Source: Streptomyces brevispora (GTDB lineage: Bacteria; Actinomycetota; Actinomycetes; Streptomycetales; Streptomycetaceae). Taken from it: a DNA stretch of 64,000 nt. The notes beneath the pieces were generated by a model. That model was not told the origin of the DNA. It did not search any database and worked only from the letters and a program-made list of their open reading frames with translations. The first letter of the stretch is position 1, and each line of letters begins with the position of its first letter. The DNA is taken from contig NZ_VIWW01000001.1 of the NCBI RefSeq assembly GCF_007829885.1, forward strand, positions 248,001 through 312,000, read 5' to 3'. The translations under genes were made by a program, and so were the position numbers. This document shows, in pieces, positions 1-8,748 of the stretch.

Positions 1-2128
1 CCTGGTGGGGGCTGGTCTGGTGGGTCCAGGTGGCGCCGCCGTCGGTGGTGGCGAGGACGGTACCGCCGTCGCCGACCGCCCAGGCCGTCAACGCGTCCGG
101 GCGTACGTGGACTTCGATGAGGTCCTTGGTGCTGCCGCCGGCCTGTCGCGCCCAGGTCGTCCCCGCGTCCCTGGTCACCAGGATGGTGCCGGCCCGGCCC
201 ACGGCCCATGCGGTCGAGCGGTCGGCCGGCGAGACCGAGTAGAGGTTCGCCGCGGTGCCGCTCGGCTGCGGCGCCCAGCGGGCCCCGTCCCGGCGGGCCA
301 GTACCGTACCGCCGTCGCCGACCACCCAGCCGTCCCGGCCGCCGGGGAAGAGGTGGGCTCCGTACAGGTTGCGGCCGGTGCCGGCGACGCGCGAGGACCA
401 GGTCGCGCCGCGGTCCGTGGTGGCGATCACTGAACTGCCGTCGCCGACCGCGTACACCTGGCTGCCGTCGGGTGCCGCCCAGACCGCCTTCAGGTTGTCC
501 ACGACGCCGGCGGCCCGGCGGGTCCAGCTCGCGCCGCCGTCCTCGGTGGCCAGGACCGTGCCGCCGTCGCCGACCGCCCAGCCGTGCTCGCCGGCATCGG
601 TGAACGCGACGCCCCGGAGCGGGACTTCGACCCCGGCGTCCTGCGCCTGCCAGGTGACGCCGGCGTCTTTCGTGGTCAGTACGGTGCCGGCGCCGCCGAC
701 GACACGGGCGGCGCCGTCGGTGCCGGCGTGGACATGGGTCAGGGTCTGCCGGGTCGGGGTGTCCTGCCTGGTCCAGGTGGCGCCGCCGTCGTCGGTGGCG
801 AGGACCGTGCCCTCGGCGCCGACCGCCCAGCCCTGCTTGCCCTCGGGGGCGAAGGCGACGCTCAGGAGGGGCAGTTCGGTGGGGGTGGCGGCCGGGTGCC
901 AGGTGCGGCCGCCGTCCTCGGTCCGCAGGACCGTGCCGCCGTCACCGGCCGCCCAGCCGCGCTCGTCCTCGAAGTGCACGGCGTACAGGGGCCGTCCGAC
1001 GGCATCCTGGCGGGTCCAGCTCACCCCGCCGTCCTCGGTCGCGAGGATCGCGCCCGTGTCGGCCACCGCCCAGCCGCGTCGGGCGTCCGCCAGGAAGACG
1101 ACGTCCCAGATCAGTTCGCCGGTCCCGGTCCCGCCCACCTGCCAGGTGGCGCCGCCGTCCGCGCTGGCCGCCAGCAGACCGTCCCGGCCCATCGCCCAGC
1201 GGGCGGAGCCGGATCCGTACACACTGGTCAGGTCCTTGTGCATGCCGTCGAGTTGCGGGCTCCAGGTCTCGCCGCCGTCGCCCGTGGCCAGGATCAGGCC
1301 GCAGTCACCGACCATCCAGCCGTGCCGCGCGTCCGGCATCAGCGCGAGCGAGACCACGTCCGCGGCGGTGCCGCTGTGCTGCGGCGCCCAGGTGCGGCCG
1401 CCGTCGTGGGAGGCGAGGACCGCGCCGTCGTCGCCGGAGGTGCGGACCTCCCGGCCGTCCGGTGCCGCCCACAGCCCGTACAGGTCGAGGCCGGTCCCGG
1501 CGTCCTCGCGGATCCAGGTGGCGCCGCCGTCCTCGGAGCGCAGCAGGGTGCCCATCCGGCCGGCCGCCCAGCACAGCTCGCGCGAGACGGCGTAGATGCC
1601 GCGCAGGTCGTTCTCGGTGCCGCTCCGCTGCACCGTCCAGGTCCTGCCGCCGTCGGTGGTGGCGTGGATGGCCCCGTGCTTCCCGATGATCCAGGCGGTC
1701 CGGTCGTCCAGCGCGAAGCAGCGCGTGAAGCGGGTGTCGTCGGAGTGCTGCGGCTGCCAGCCGAGACCCCCGTCGGTGGAGACGAGGATGGTGCCGCTGT
1801 CGCCGACCGCCCAGCCGGTGCGGCCCGACGGCTCGAAGGAGACGCCGTAGAGGTTGCGGTCGGTGCCGGTGGAGCGGCGCTCCCAGGTGCGGCCGCCGTC
1901 CGTGGTGTGCAGGATCGTGCCGTCCCGGCCGGCTATCCAGCCGCGCTCGGTATCGGCGAAGCAGACCATGCGCAGGTCCTTGTCGGTGTCCCCCTGCGTG
2001 TGCCAGCGGGAGCCCCCGTCAGCGGTGGTGAGGATCATGCCTCCGTCGCCGACGGCCCAGCCGTGCATCTCGTCCACCAGGCAGACGCCTTGGAGGTTCA
2101 CGCTCCGGGGGGCAATGGTGCAGATCAT
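1..2128 (-). CDS. Ycf48/BNR-type beta-propeller repeat protein, C-terminus cut by window edge
   Basis: The minus frame beginning at ATG 2128 is open for 709 codons to the window edge. It reads as about 17 tandem repeats of roughly 42 residues, each with a core like GWAVGDGGTVLATTDGGATW. This is the Ycf48/BNR (sortilin-like) propeller signature. Seven blades normally close one propeller, so at least two propellers are present. The N-terminus (MICTIAPRSVNLQG) shows no signal peptide, although many Ycf48 relatives are exported. A GAGG lies about 9 nt before the ATG. The gene follows an MFS transporter on the same strand after 66 nt, so they may be co-transcribed. Substrate or partner is unknown; a scaffold or binding protein is inferred. 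The fold is fairly certain, the role is not. Confidence 0.85.
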   Translation of the reverse strand, partial: MICTIAPRSVNLQGVCLVDEMHGWAVGDGGMILTTADGGSRWHTQGDTDKDLRMVCFADTERGWIAGRDGTILHTTDGGRTWERRSTGTDRNLYGVSFEPSGRTGWAVGDSGTILVSTDGGLGWQPQHSDDTRFTRCFALDDRTAWIIGKHGAIHATTDGGRTWTVQRSGTENDLRGIYAVSRELCWAAGRMGTLLRSEDGGATWIREDAGTGLDLYGLWAAPDGREVRTSGDDGAVLASHDGGRTWAPQHSGTAADVVSLALMPDARHGWMVGDCGLILATGDGGETWSPQLDGMHKDLTSVYGSGSARWAMGRDGLLAASADGGATWQVGGTGTGELIWDVVFLADARRGWAVADTGAILATEDGGVSWTRQDAVGRPLYAVHFEDERGWAAGDGGTVLRTEDGGRTWHPAATPTELPLLSVAFAPEGKQGWAVGAEGTVLATDDGGATWTRQDTPTRQTLTHVHAGTDGAARVVGGAGTVLTTKDAGVTWQAQDAGVEVPLRGVAFTDAGEHGWAVGDGGTVLATEDGGASWTRRAAGVVDNLKAVWAAPDGSQVYAVGDGSSVIATTDRGATWSSRVAGTGRNLYGAHLFPGGRDGWVVGDGGTVLARRDGARWAPQPSGTAANLYSVSPADRSTAWAVGRAGTILVTRDAGTTWARQAGGSTKDLIEVHVRPDALTAWAVGDGGTVLATTDGGATWTHQTSPHQ

Positions 2129-2194
2129 GGGCGGGCCTCGCTGTCTCTGGTGGTGCGTACTGCGGTGGCGGGGGGGGTACGGGACCGGCGGGCC

Positions 2195-3418
2195 TCAGGC
2201 AGTGGCCTGGGCGGGCTCCGCGGCGGCCCGGCTGCGTACCCCGCGGGCCACGACGGCCGGCATGGCGGCGCCCAGGACGGCGTACGACACGCCGAGGACG
2301 ATCCAGCCGATCGTGCCGTGGTCGATGATCAGCCAGGCGAAGAGGGCGGGGGCGAACATCTTGCCGATGTCTCCGCCCATCTTGTACGTGCCCTGGTACT
2401 GGCCCTGGGCGTGGTCGGGCGCGAGGTCGAAGGTGATGGTCCAGCTGCCGGCGGCCTGGCGGATCTCGCCGAGCGCGTGCAGCAGGGCGCCGACCACCAG
2501 CAGCCCCACGGCCGCGATCACCCCCGTACTGCTGGTCAGGGCGAACACCAGGCACGCGACCGCGACGCAGCCGGCGCCCTGCAGGCTCGCCCAGGAGGCG
2601 GATCTGAGGTCGCCGGTGCCCCGGGCGGCCCTGGTCTGGAAGGCCACCACGAAGGCGGTGTTGATGAGGAGGATGACCGCGCTCATCCAGCGCGGGGCGT
2701 CGGTGTGGTGGATGACCCACAGCGGCAGGACGAGGTCGAGGAGCAGTGCGTGGGTGACGAGCAGCCCGTCCAGGGCGGTGAACATCAGGAACGGTACGTC
2801 GCGCAGTACCGCGAAGGCCGCGCCCGCCGAGGCCGGAACCGGAGGCACCGGCGCCTCCTTCACGGTGAGCAGGCCGGTGACGAGGAAGCAGAGCGCGGTG
2901 AACAGGACGGCGCCCTGGTACCCGATGCGTTCGCCCCAGGCCAGGACGAGGCCGGAGAGGCAGGCGCCGATCGCCATCGTCGCGTTGAGGGCGGCGCGGA
3001 TGTACGCCATGACGTGCGCCCGGTTCTTCTGCGGGACGTTGGCCGCGATCATCGCCTTGCGGGCGTTGTTGGCCGCCCGGTACGCCAGCCCCTGCACCGA
3101 GGTGACCAGGAGGTACGACCAGAATCCGTGGACGAACAGCAGCCCCGCGGTCAGCGGCGCCAGCGACAGGAACGACCACATCTGCACGGAGCGCGGCCCG
3201 GTCCGGTCGGCGAGATGGCCGAGCGGGATGCTGGACATGAGGACGAGCGCGGCCGATATGCCGAGACTGACGCCGAGTTGACCCGCGGTGAGGTGGACCA
3301 TCGTCACCGCGTAGATCGCGTTGATCGCCATCCACAGCCCTTGCCCCAGGCTCATCACCATGGTGATGACGGTGAGCAGCCGGACGGGGCCGGGCGGGGG
3401 GAGAATACGGGTCAGCAC
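2195..3418 (-). CDS. MFS-family transporter
   Basis: The protein is about 407 residues with roughly 12 hydrophobic segments. The N-half has a loop resembling the MFS motif-A region (GHLADRTGPRSVQ). It should be a secondary transporter in the cytoplasmic membrane; the substrate cannot be read from sequence. The frame stays open to an ATG at 3586, but the stretch before 3418 is not hydrophobic. The GTG at 3418 (VLTRILPPPG) has an AGGAAA about 5 nt upstream, so I chose it. Its partner downstream is the propeller-repeat gene. A drug or metabolite exporter is possible but unproven. Confidence 0.8.
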   Translation of the reverse strand: MLTRILPPPGPVRLLTVITMVMSLGQGLWMAINAIYAVTMVHLTAGQLGVSLGISAALVLMSSIPLGHLADRTGPRSVQMWSFLSLAPLTAGLLFVHGFWSYLLVTSVQGLAYRAANNARKAMIAANVPQKNRAHVMAYIRAALNATMAIGACLSGLVLAWGERIGYQGAVLFTALCFLVTGLLTVKEAPVPPVPASAGAAFAVLRDVPFLMFTALDGLLVTHALLLDLVLPLWVIHHTDAPRWMSAVILLINTAFVVAFQTRAARGTGDLRSASWASLQGAGCVAVACLVFALTSSTGVIAAVGLLVVGALLHALGEIRQAAGSWTITFDLAPDHAQGQYQGTYKMGGDIGKMFAPALFAWLIIDHGTIGWIVLGVSYAVLGAAMPAVVARGVRSRAAAEPAQATA

Positions 3419-3883
3419 GGATCGTTTCCTGTCGCGGTCGTCCCTGTGAATTCCCTTCGGGACTTGGGGGTTTCCCCTCTCGCCGCCCGTCTCCCCCGCG
3501 GGAATGCCTGGCTCTCTGGACTCGCGGCAGGCAAGAGGCACCGCGGCACTGGCTACAGAGGCTAGATGACGGGTGTGAACGGACAACCGTTGTCACCACA
3601 AACCGACTTGACCCCGAAGACTTCGTTTATCTCGTAAATCCCAACAAGGTGCCGAAGCCTCGTCACCGCACCCGCGGGCCACACCGCCGCCCGTTTGCCG
3701 CACATCCGCACCACGTCCGGGGACCGATGCGGAAGTCGCCGCATCCCACATGCCCGATCGCGGTCGCCCAAGCCCGCCTACGGCCGGATCGTCCGACCGA
3801 CCCCAGCCATCCACACACGTACAAAACACCCACATACTGGTCCAACTTGCGGGGTTTCAGAAGGAGTTACCCGGTCGGTCCTC
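3419..3883. other. 465-bp divergent intergenic region between the MFS gene and the truncated kinase
   Basis: No convincing gene is present. The stretch 3610-3650 is locally AT-richer and holds a short inverted repeat, TTTA-TCTCG-TAAA, at about 3626-3638. It could contain the minus-strand promoter. An AGAAGGAG at 3859-3866 lies 17 nt before the ATG chosen for the kinase, which is too far for a normal ribosome binding site. Residual or rearranged DNA is possible. Confidence 0.4.
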
Positions 3884-4816
3884 ATGGACGCACCGAACGA
3901 CCTCTTTACCATTCCGGTCTTGCCGATACGACACCCTTCTGGATGCAATGGCATGTTCGCCTCACCAGCTGCCGACACCACAAGAAAGCTGCTCCCTGTG
4001 ATCCATCACCTTCTTCCGACCGTCCCACAGGCACAAGCCGCACGACGCGGCCCAGATCTCAGTACGGCGCTCCTCCCCGGAGGCCGGAGCGAAGGTACGG
4101 AGCTCCTCCCCGACGGCCGCGAAGACGCCGCCCTGGTATCCCTGGAGCATGCGCTGCTGGACGCCCCGGGTGACGGCCGCTATCTCGCCGACGCTCGCAT
4201 CCGACGCCACGAGCGGCGCAACGCACTGCACACGCTGCATGGCCTGATGGAACTCGCCCGGCACGCCGAGAAGCGCCCCGAGCTGCTCGCCGCTTCCCCC
4301 GGCATCCCGCTCGCCAAGGTCTCGGATGTCATCAGGCGGGTCCAAGACCCGCTGATCCGAGCCCAGTTGGTGGGCAAGACCCTGGCCGCCGGGGAGCGCG
4401 ACATCGCGCTGCGCCTGGGTTCGGGGTCCTCTCTCAGCGGCCATCCCGAACGGGCCGGCGAGATCGCCACCGTGCTCGGCAACCTCATCGACAACGCCAT
4501 GGACGCCGTGGCCTGCTTCGGCACTCCCGACCCACGGGTCGAGGTGTCCTTCCGCGACACCGGCTGCGGCGTCGAGCTCGGCGTCACCGACAACGGCACC
4601 GGCGTCTCACCGGACCTGCGCGAGCTGATCTTCGCCCGGGGCTTCTCGACGAAGCGACGCACCGGCGTACGGCCGCGGGGCGAAGGGCTCGCGCTGGTAC
4701 GGGACATCGCCGGGGCGTACGGCGGCACGGTCGAGGTGGCCGACCGTGACGGCGGCGGCGCAGTGTTCACCGTACGGATGCCGCTGCTGTACGACATCGG
4801 GAGAAGCGCGCCGTGA
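3884..4816 (+). CDS. CitA/DpiB-like sensor histidine kinase lacking its sensor region (probably truncated)
   Basis: The C-terminal half is a recognisable kinase core. It has an H-box with the phospho-acceptor in RRHERRNALHTLHG, an N-box NLIDNAMDA, a G1 box DNGTGV and a G2 box GEGLALV. Family members usually have about 500 residues, with a periplasmic PAS sensor between two membrane helices and a cytosolic PAS domain. Here the roughly 105 residues before the H-box contain no membrane segment and no clear PAS domain. The upstream DNA does not supply one in another frame. The 3' end overlaps the response regulator by 4 nt (GTGA), so the pair is translationally coupled. It is either a decayed kinase or a soluble one with a lost input domain. 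The start codon is uncertain. Confidence 0.7.
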   Translation: MDAPNDLFTIPVLPIRHPSGCNGMFASPAADTTRKLLPVIHHLLPTVPQAQAARRGPDLSTALLPGGRSEGTELLPDGREDAALVSLEHALLDAPGDGRYLADARIRRHERRNALHTLHGLMELARHAEKRPELLAASPGIPLAKVSDVIRRVQDPLIRAQLVGKTLAAGERDIALRLGSGSSLSGHPERAGEIATVLGNLIDNAMDAVACFGTPDPRVEVSFRDTGCGVELGVTDNGTGVSPDLRELIFARGFSTKRRTGVRPRGEGLALVRDIAGAYGGTVEVADRDGGGAVFTVRMPLLYDIGRSAP

Positions 4817-5493
4817 TCGATGTCCTGGTCGTCGACGACGACTTCTACGTGGCCAAGATCAATGCCCATTACGTCTCCGAGGTGCCCGGCTTCCGGGTCA
4901 CGGGCATCGCACACAGCGCCGCCCCGGCACTCGCCGCCGTCGAGCGCGGCGGCATCGACCTGGTCCTCCTCGACCAGCACCTGCCCAACGAGAGCGGCCT
5001 GTCGCTGACCCGTCGACTGCGCCGTCAGGGGCACGACATCGACGTCATCATGGTCACCGCCGACTGCCGCCCCACCTCCGTGCGCGAGGCGCTGCGCGCC
5101 GGCGTACTGCACTACCTGGTGAAACCGTTCACCAGCGAGGGCCTGCGCGGCAGACTGGAGGCGTACGCACAGCTGCGCTCCACCGTCGACGACGGCGCCG
5201 AAATGGATCAGGCCGGCATCGACCGCATGGTCGGCGCGCTGCGCACGCCGGAGAACAGGCACGCCATACCCAAGGGCTTCTCGGACCGCACGGCCGCGCT
5301 GGTCTCGCGCATCGTAGGGGAATACGGCGCCGAGCGGCACATCTCCGCTCAGGAAGTGTCCGAACGCGCGAGGGTCAGCCGCTCCACCGCGCAGCGATAC
5401 CTCAAGTTTCTCGCGGAGAACGGCACGTTACAGCTCACCCTGCGGTATGGGGAGAGCGGCAGGCCCGAGCACCTCTACTACTCGGGTGCTTGA
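4813..5493 (+). CDS. CitB/DpiA/DcuR-type response regulator
   Basis: The protein has 226 residues. The N-terminal receiver domain has the acidic cluster DDD at 8-10, phospho-acceptor D54 (LVLLDQHLP), switch T82 and K104 (LVKPF), all intact. The C-terminal domain (about 165-226) contains a winged-HTH-like stretch (HISAQEVSERARVSRSTAQR), as in regulators paired with C4-dicarboxylate or citrate sensor kinases. It starts at a GTG that overlaps the kinase stop. The regulator looks fully functional even though its kinase appears to have lost its sensor. No dicarboxylate transporter gene is in the visible neighbourhood. Confidence 0.85.
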   Translation: MIDVLVVDDDFYVAKINAHYVSEVPGFRVTGIAHSAAPALAAVERGGIDLVLLDQHLPNESGLSLTRRLRRQGHDIDVIMVTADCRPTSVREALRAGVLHYLVKPFTSEGLRGRLEAYAQLRSTVDDGAEMDQAGIDRMVGALRTPENRHAIPKGFSDRTAALVSRIVGEYGAERHISAQEVSERARVSRSTAQRYLKFLAENGTLQLTLRYGESGRPEHLYYSGA

Positions 5494-5597
5494 CGGCGAC
5501 GCCCCGGTTCGATGCCCATGGCGTGGCCAGTCGGTGTCGGCGGGGTCGGCCCGAAGGTCTGCGACGACTTCGAGCGGGCTGTCAGGAGCCCGCCGGT

Positions 5598-6284
5598 TCA
5601 GAAGCAGTCGCCGTACCAGTGGACCGCGCCGGGCGCCGTGACCGTGGCCCGCACGGACTCGGCCGTGGCGTGCAGCGGACGGGCCATCCCCACGTGCTCC
5701 GTCATCTGCCGGGCCTCCGCCAGCAGGGCGGGGAGCGCGGCCCGCACGCCGGGAGTGGCGGAGAGCCGGACCCGGGCCCGGGTCAGTCCCGCCGCCCGGC
5801 CCCGGGAACCGACGGCGGCCAACAGCGCCCCCAGGCACCCGGCCGCACCCGCGAGCTCGCGCACCTCCACGCAGTCCCCCTCGTACCCGGCCGCCACCCA
5901 GCCGACGAGCGCGCCGGATACGGGGTCCTCCGCCACGAGCGACCGGTCGAGCGCGCCGTACCAGGCGGGGACGCGCACCGCCCAGTCCTCGGGAGCACGC
6001 AGCGAGCTGAGCGGCCGCTTCGCGTTGTACGCGTGGTGCAGCGCGGCCACCTCCACGGCGTCCCGCTCGGTGGCGCCCCGGACCCGGAACGCCCCGGCGG
6101 CGCAGGAACCGGCGGAGGAGGGGACGAGCGTCCCCTCGGTGTACGTGCCGGCGAACTCCCGCCAACCCGAGCTCCGGTAGACGCCGGGCGTCCCGGTGAA
6201 CAGCAGGGACCAGGCGCACTGTTCGGCCGTCATGGTGCGCCCCGCCGCCACCAGCAGCCGTCGCACCAAGGGATAGCCAGGCAT
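5598..6284 (-). pseudogene. GNAT-family acetyltransferase remnant missing its N-terminus
   Basis: The first residues (MPGYPLVRRLLVAAGR) align by eye with the middle of GNAT proteins. That is the helix after the acetyl-CoA pyrophosphate-binding loop, which normally reads like RRRGYARALVRRLL. The next stretch, WSLLFTGTPGVYRSSGW, matches the usual SLLF-YxxxGW segment. The first beta strands and the acetyl-CoA loop are absent. A second GNAT-like half follows (about 75-228). It ends head-to-head with an N-terminally truncated FAH gene, and both break points fall within about 40 bp. A shortened translated protein is possible but is unlikely to bind acetyl-CoA normally. Confidence 0.6.
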
Positions 6285-6292
6285 GTTCACCG

Positions 6293-6979
6293 ATGAGGCC
6301 GCACTCGAAGAGCGGCTCAATCGGCGCCCCGGTGGCCCGGCCCTCCGCGCTGCTGTGCATCGGCCAGAACTGCGCGGCCCACGCGGCGGAGTCCGGTGCC
6401 GCGCCGCCCGAGCAGCCGATTCTCTTCCACAAGTCCCCGAACACGGTCGTCGGCCCGTACGACGACGTCCTCATCCCGCGGGGCTCGAAGAAGACCGACT
6501 GGGAGGTGGAGCTGGCCGTCGTCATCGGCCGTCGCGCCTCCTACCTGGACTCCCCCGTGGACGCCGCCGCGCACATCGCGGGATACGCGGTGAGCAACGA
6601 CGTCTCCGAGCGCGCCTTCCAGCTGGAGCAGTCGGGCGGCCAGTGGTCCAAGGGCAAGAGCTGCGCCACCTTCAACCCGCTGGGCCCGGTCCTGGTGACG
6701 GCCGACGAGGTCGGTGACCCGCAGCAGCTGCGGCTGACCAGCCATGTCAACGGTGAGCCCCGGCAGGACTCCTCCACCGCGGACATGATCTTCAGCGTGG
6801 CGCATCTGGTGCACCATCTGTCGCAGTACCTGGTGCTGGAGCCCGGCGACATCATCAACACGGGTACCCCGCAGGGCGTGGCCCTGTCCGGCCGCTTCCC
6901 GTATCTGGGCCCGGACGACGTGATGGAGGCCGAGATCTCCGGCCTGGGCCGGCAGCGCAGCGTCTGCCGGCCCGCGTAG
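6293..6979 (+). pseudogene. Fumarylacetoacetate-hydrolase-family remnant missing its N-terminal ~60-70 residues
   Basis: The sequence matches FAH-family proteins from the segment just before the active site. IGAPVARP corresponds to the usual GxPLARP, followed by the CIGxNxxxHAxE motif. That motif here reads CIGQNCAAHAAESG, with the usual Leu and Tyr replaced by Gln and Cys. Metal-binding acidic residues further on (WEVELAVVIG, SNDVSERAF) and the C-terminal NTGTPQGVA loop are kept. Family members have about 280 residues; this has 228. The missing N-terminal domain, the lack of a ribosome binding site at ATG 6293 and the facing truncated GNAT gene suggest a deletion. Confidence 0.6.
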
Positions 6980-6985
6980 TCCCGC

Positions 6986-8701
6986 TCAGTCCTCCGGGAG
7001 TTCGACCGGGGCGATCGCGTCGAAGACGTCGCCCGGGCCGGGGTTGGCCGCGTCGGTCGCACCGCCGAACTGGGACATCACGCCCCAGACGGCGTTCAGT
7101 GCGGTCTGTACGGCCCCCTCGGCCCAGCCGGCCGTCCAGGAGATGTCGTCGCCCGCCAGGAACAGACCCCGCTTGTCGGCGGGCAGCCGGTCCTGCATGA
7201 AGTGGGTGAAGAGCCGCCGCTGGTAGCGGTAGTGGCCGGGCAGATTGGCCTTGAACGCACCCATGAAACAGGGCTCGTTCTCCCAGGAGACCGTCACCGG
7301 GTTGCCGATGATGTGCTTTCTGATGTCGACGCCCGGATAGATCTCGCCGAGCGACTTCAGCATCACGTCCATGCGCTCGGTCGCCGAGAGCGGCAGCCAC
7401 TTCAGGCTGTCGTCGCACCAGGTGTACGAGAGGCAGATGCTGGCCGGCTTGTCCGGTCCGTCGTCGAGAAGGTACGTGCCGCGCGTCATCCGGTCGGTGA
7501 GCGTCATCGACATGGTGTCCCGGCCGGTCGGTTCCCCGTTGCCGTCGACGGCCTTGTCCAGCCAGAACGGCCGGTCGACGGGGACGAACAGCTTGGAGGA
7601 CTCCATGTAGTGGGTGCGCTCCATCGCCGTCCAGTGGTCGATCGGGAAGAGCGCGTCGTCGCAGGCGATCTTGGAGAGCAGCAGCCAGGACTGCCCGGTG
7701 AAGACGGCAGCCCGGAAGGTGCGGATGTCGCCGGAGGCGTCGGTGACGGTGATCCTGTTGCCCGCGGTGCGGTTCAGCCGGGTCACCGCGGGACGCGGCT
7801 GCCCGTCGTGCAGCGAGGCCAGCGAGGTGCCGAGCGGCCAGTGGATGATCTTCTGCGGTTCGCGTTCCCAGAGGCGCAGCGGAAGCTGCTGGCTGCCGCC
7901 GACGATGGAGCGGTGGTGGTCGTCCGCCTCGGTGTAGACGACGCGCAGGATCTCCAGGATGGAGTTGGGGAAGTCGGTGTCCCAGCCGCCGGTGCCGAAG
8001 CCGACCTGGCCGAAGACCTCGCGGTGCCGGAACGACTTGAAGGCGTCGGAGTCGCAGAGGAACCCGTAGAAGGTCTGGTTGTCGAGCTTCTCGACGAGCC
8101 GGGCCCAGATCTCCCGGATCCGCGGCACGTCGCGCTCACGCATCGCGCGGTTCATGTCGGAGAAGTCGGCGCCCTCCTCCAGACAGCTGTTCCAGGCGTC
8201 CATCACATCCCGGTAGATCTGCGGAAGATCGTCGACGGTCCGGGCGTAGTGCGACTCGCCCTTGAGGTCGACGACGGTCGACGGGGTGGCCGGGGAGAGC
8301 GGGTTGGGGAACGGTTTCGTCTCCAGTTCGACCAGGTCGATGTAGTGCTGGAGCGCGGTCGAGGACGGCGGGAAGCGCATGGCGCCCATCTCCGCGGTGA
8401 GCGGCTGCCCGTCCACCGTGCAGCCGTCGAACTCGACCGTGCGCAGCCGTCCGCCGATCCGGTCGGCCTCGTAGAGGACGGGCCTGAGCCCCATCTTCAT
8501 CAGCTCGTAGGCCGTGATGATCCCGGAGAGTCCTCCGCCGATGACCGCCACCTCGCTGCCGTGCTCGGTCGCCGGGATCTGTCCGATCCCGGCGGGGTGC
8601 GCGAGGAAGTCGTCGTACGCGTACGGGAAGTCCGGCCCGAACATGGTGATCGGCGGGGCTGCCTCGGTGTGCTGGACGGCGGTGGGCACCGTGGACGTCA
8701 T
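6986..8701 (-). CDS. Flavin-dependent L-amino-acid oxidase/monooxygenase (tryptophan 2-monooxygenase-like)
   Basis: The protein has 571 residues. Near residue 50 is a Rossmann FAD motif (VIGGGLSGIITAYELMKMG) followed by EADRIGGRLRT, then AEMGAMRFPPS. The C-terminal FAD-binding segment LAGDDISWTAGWAEGAVQTA closes the fold. This architecture is that of flavin monoamine oxidases, specifically the amino-acid oxidase/2-monooxygenase group whose members act on Trp or Phe. Monooxygenase members give an arylacetamide. The amidohydrolase gene 47 nt upstream in the same operon fits that chemistry, so an arylacetamide pathway is inferred. A simple L-amino-acid oxidase is the alternative. An AAGGAG precedes the ATG. 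Confidence 0.8.
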   Translation of the reverse strand: MTSTVPTAVQHTEAAPPITMFGPDFPYAYDDFLAHPAGIGQIPATEHGSEVAVIGGGLSGIITAYELMKMGLRPVLYEADRIGGRLRTVEFDGCTVDGQPLTAEMGAMRFPPSSTALQHYIDLVELETKPFPNPLSPATPSTVVDLKGESHYARTVDDLPQIYRDVMDAWNSCLEEGADFSDMNRAMRERDVPRIREIWARLVEKLDNQTFYGFLCDSDAFKSFRHREVFGQVGFGTGGWDTDFPNSILEILRVVYTEADDHHRSIVGGSQQLPLRLWEREPQKIIHWPLGTSLASLHDGQPRPAVTRLNRTAGNRITVTDASGDIRTFRAAVFTGQSWLLLSKIACDDALFPIDHWTAMERTHYMESSKLFVPVDRPFWLDKAVDGNGEPTGRDTMSMTLTDRMTRGTYLLDDGPDKPASICLSYTWCDDSLKWLPLSATERMDVMLKSLGEIYPGVDIRKHIIGNPVTVSWENEPCFMGAFKANLPGHYRYQRRLFTHFMQDRLPADKRGLFLAGDDISWTAGWAEGAVQTALNAVWGVMSQFGGATDAANPGPGDVFDAIAPVELPED

Positions 8702-8748
8702 GGGGTACGGACTCCTTGCGGGGACGGTGTGTGAGCGGGGCGGCGGGC

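Noticed and set aside
584..3565. A 993-codon plus-strand frame and other plus-strand frames over 1-3600
   Set aside because: The minus strand encodes clear propeller repeats and an MFS protein; the plus-strand repeats simply mirror the propeller codons.
3695..3883. Upstream extension of the kinase to ATG 3695
   Set aside because: The added 63 residues are Arg/Pro/His-rich, with no hydrophobic segment or conservation, and no ribosome site.
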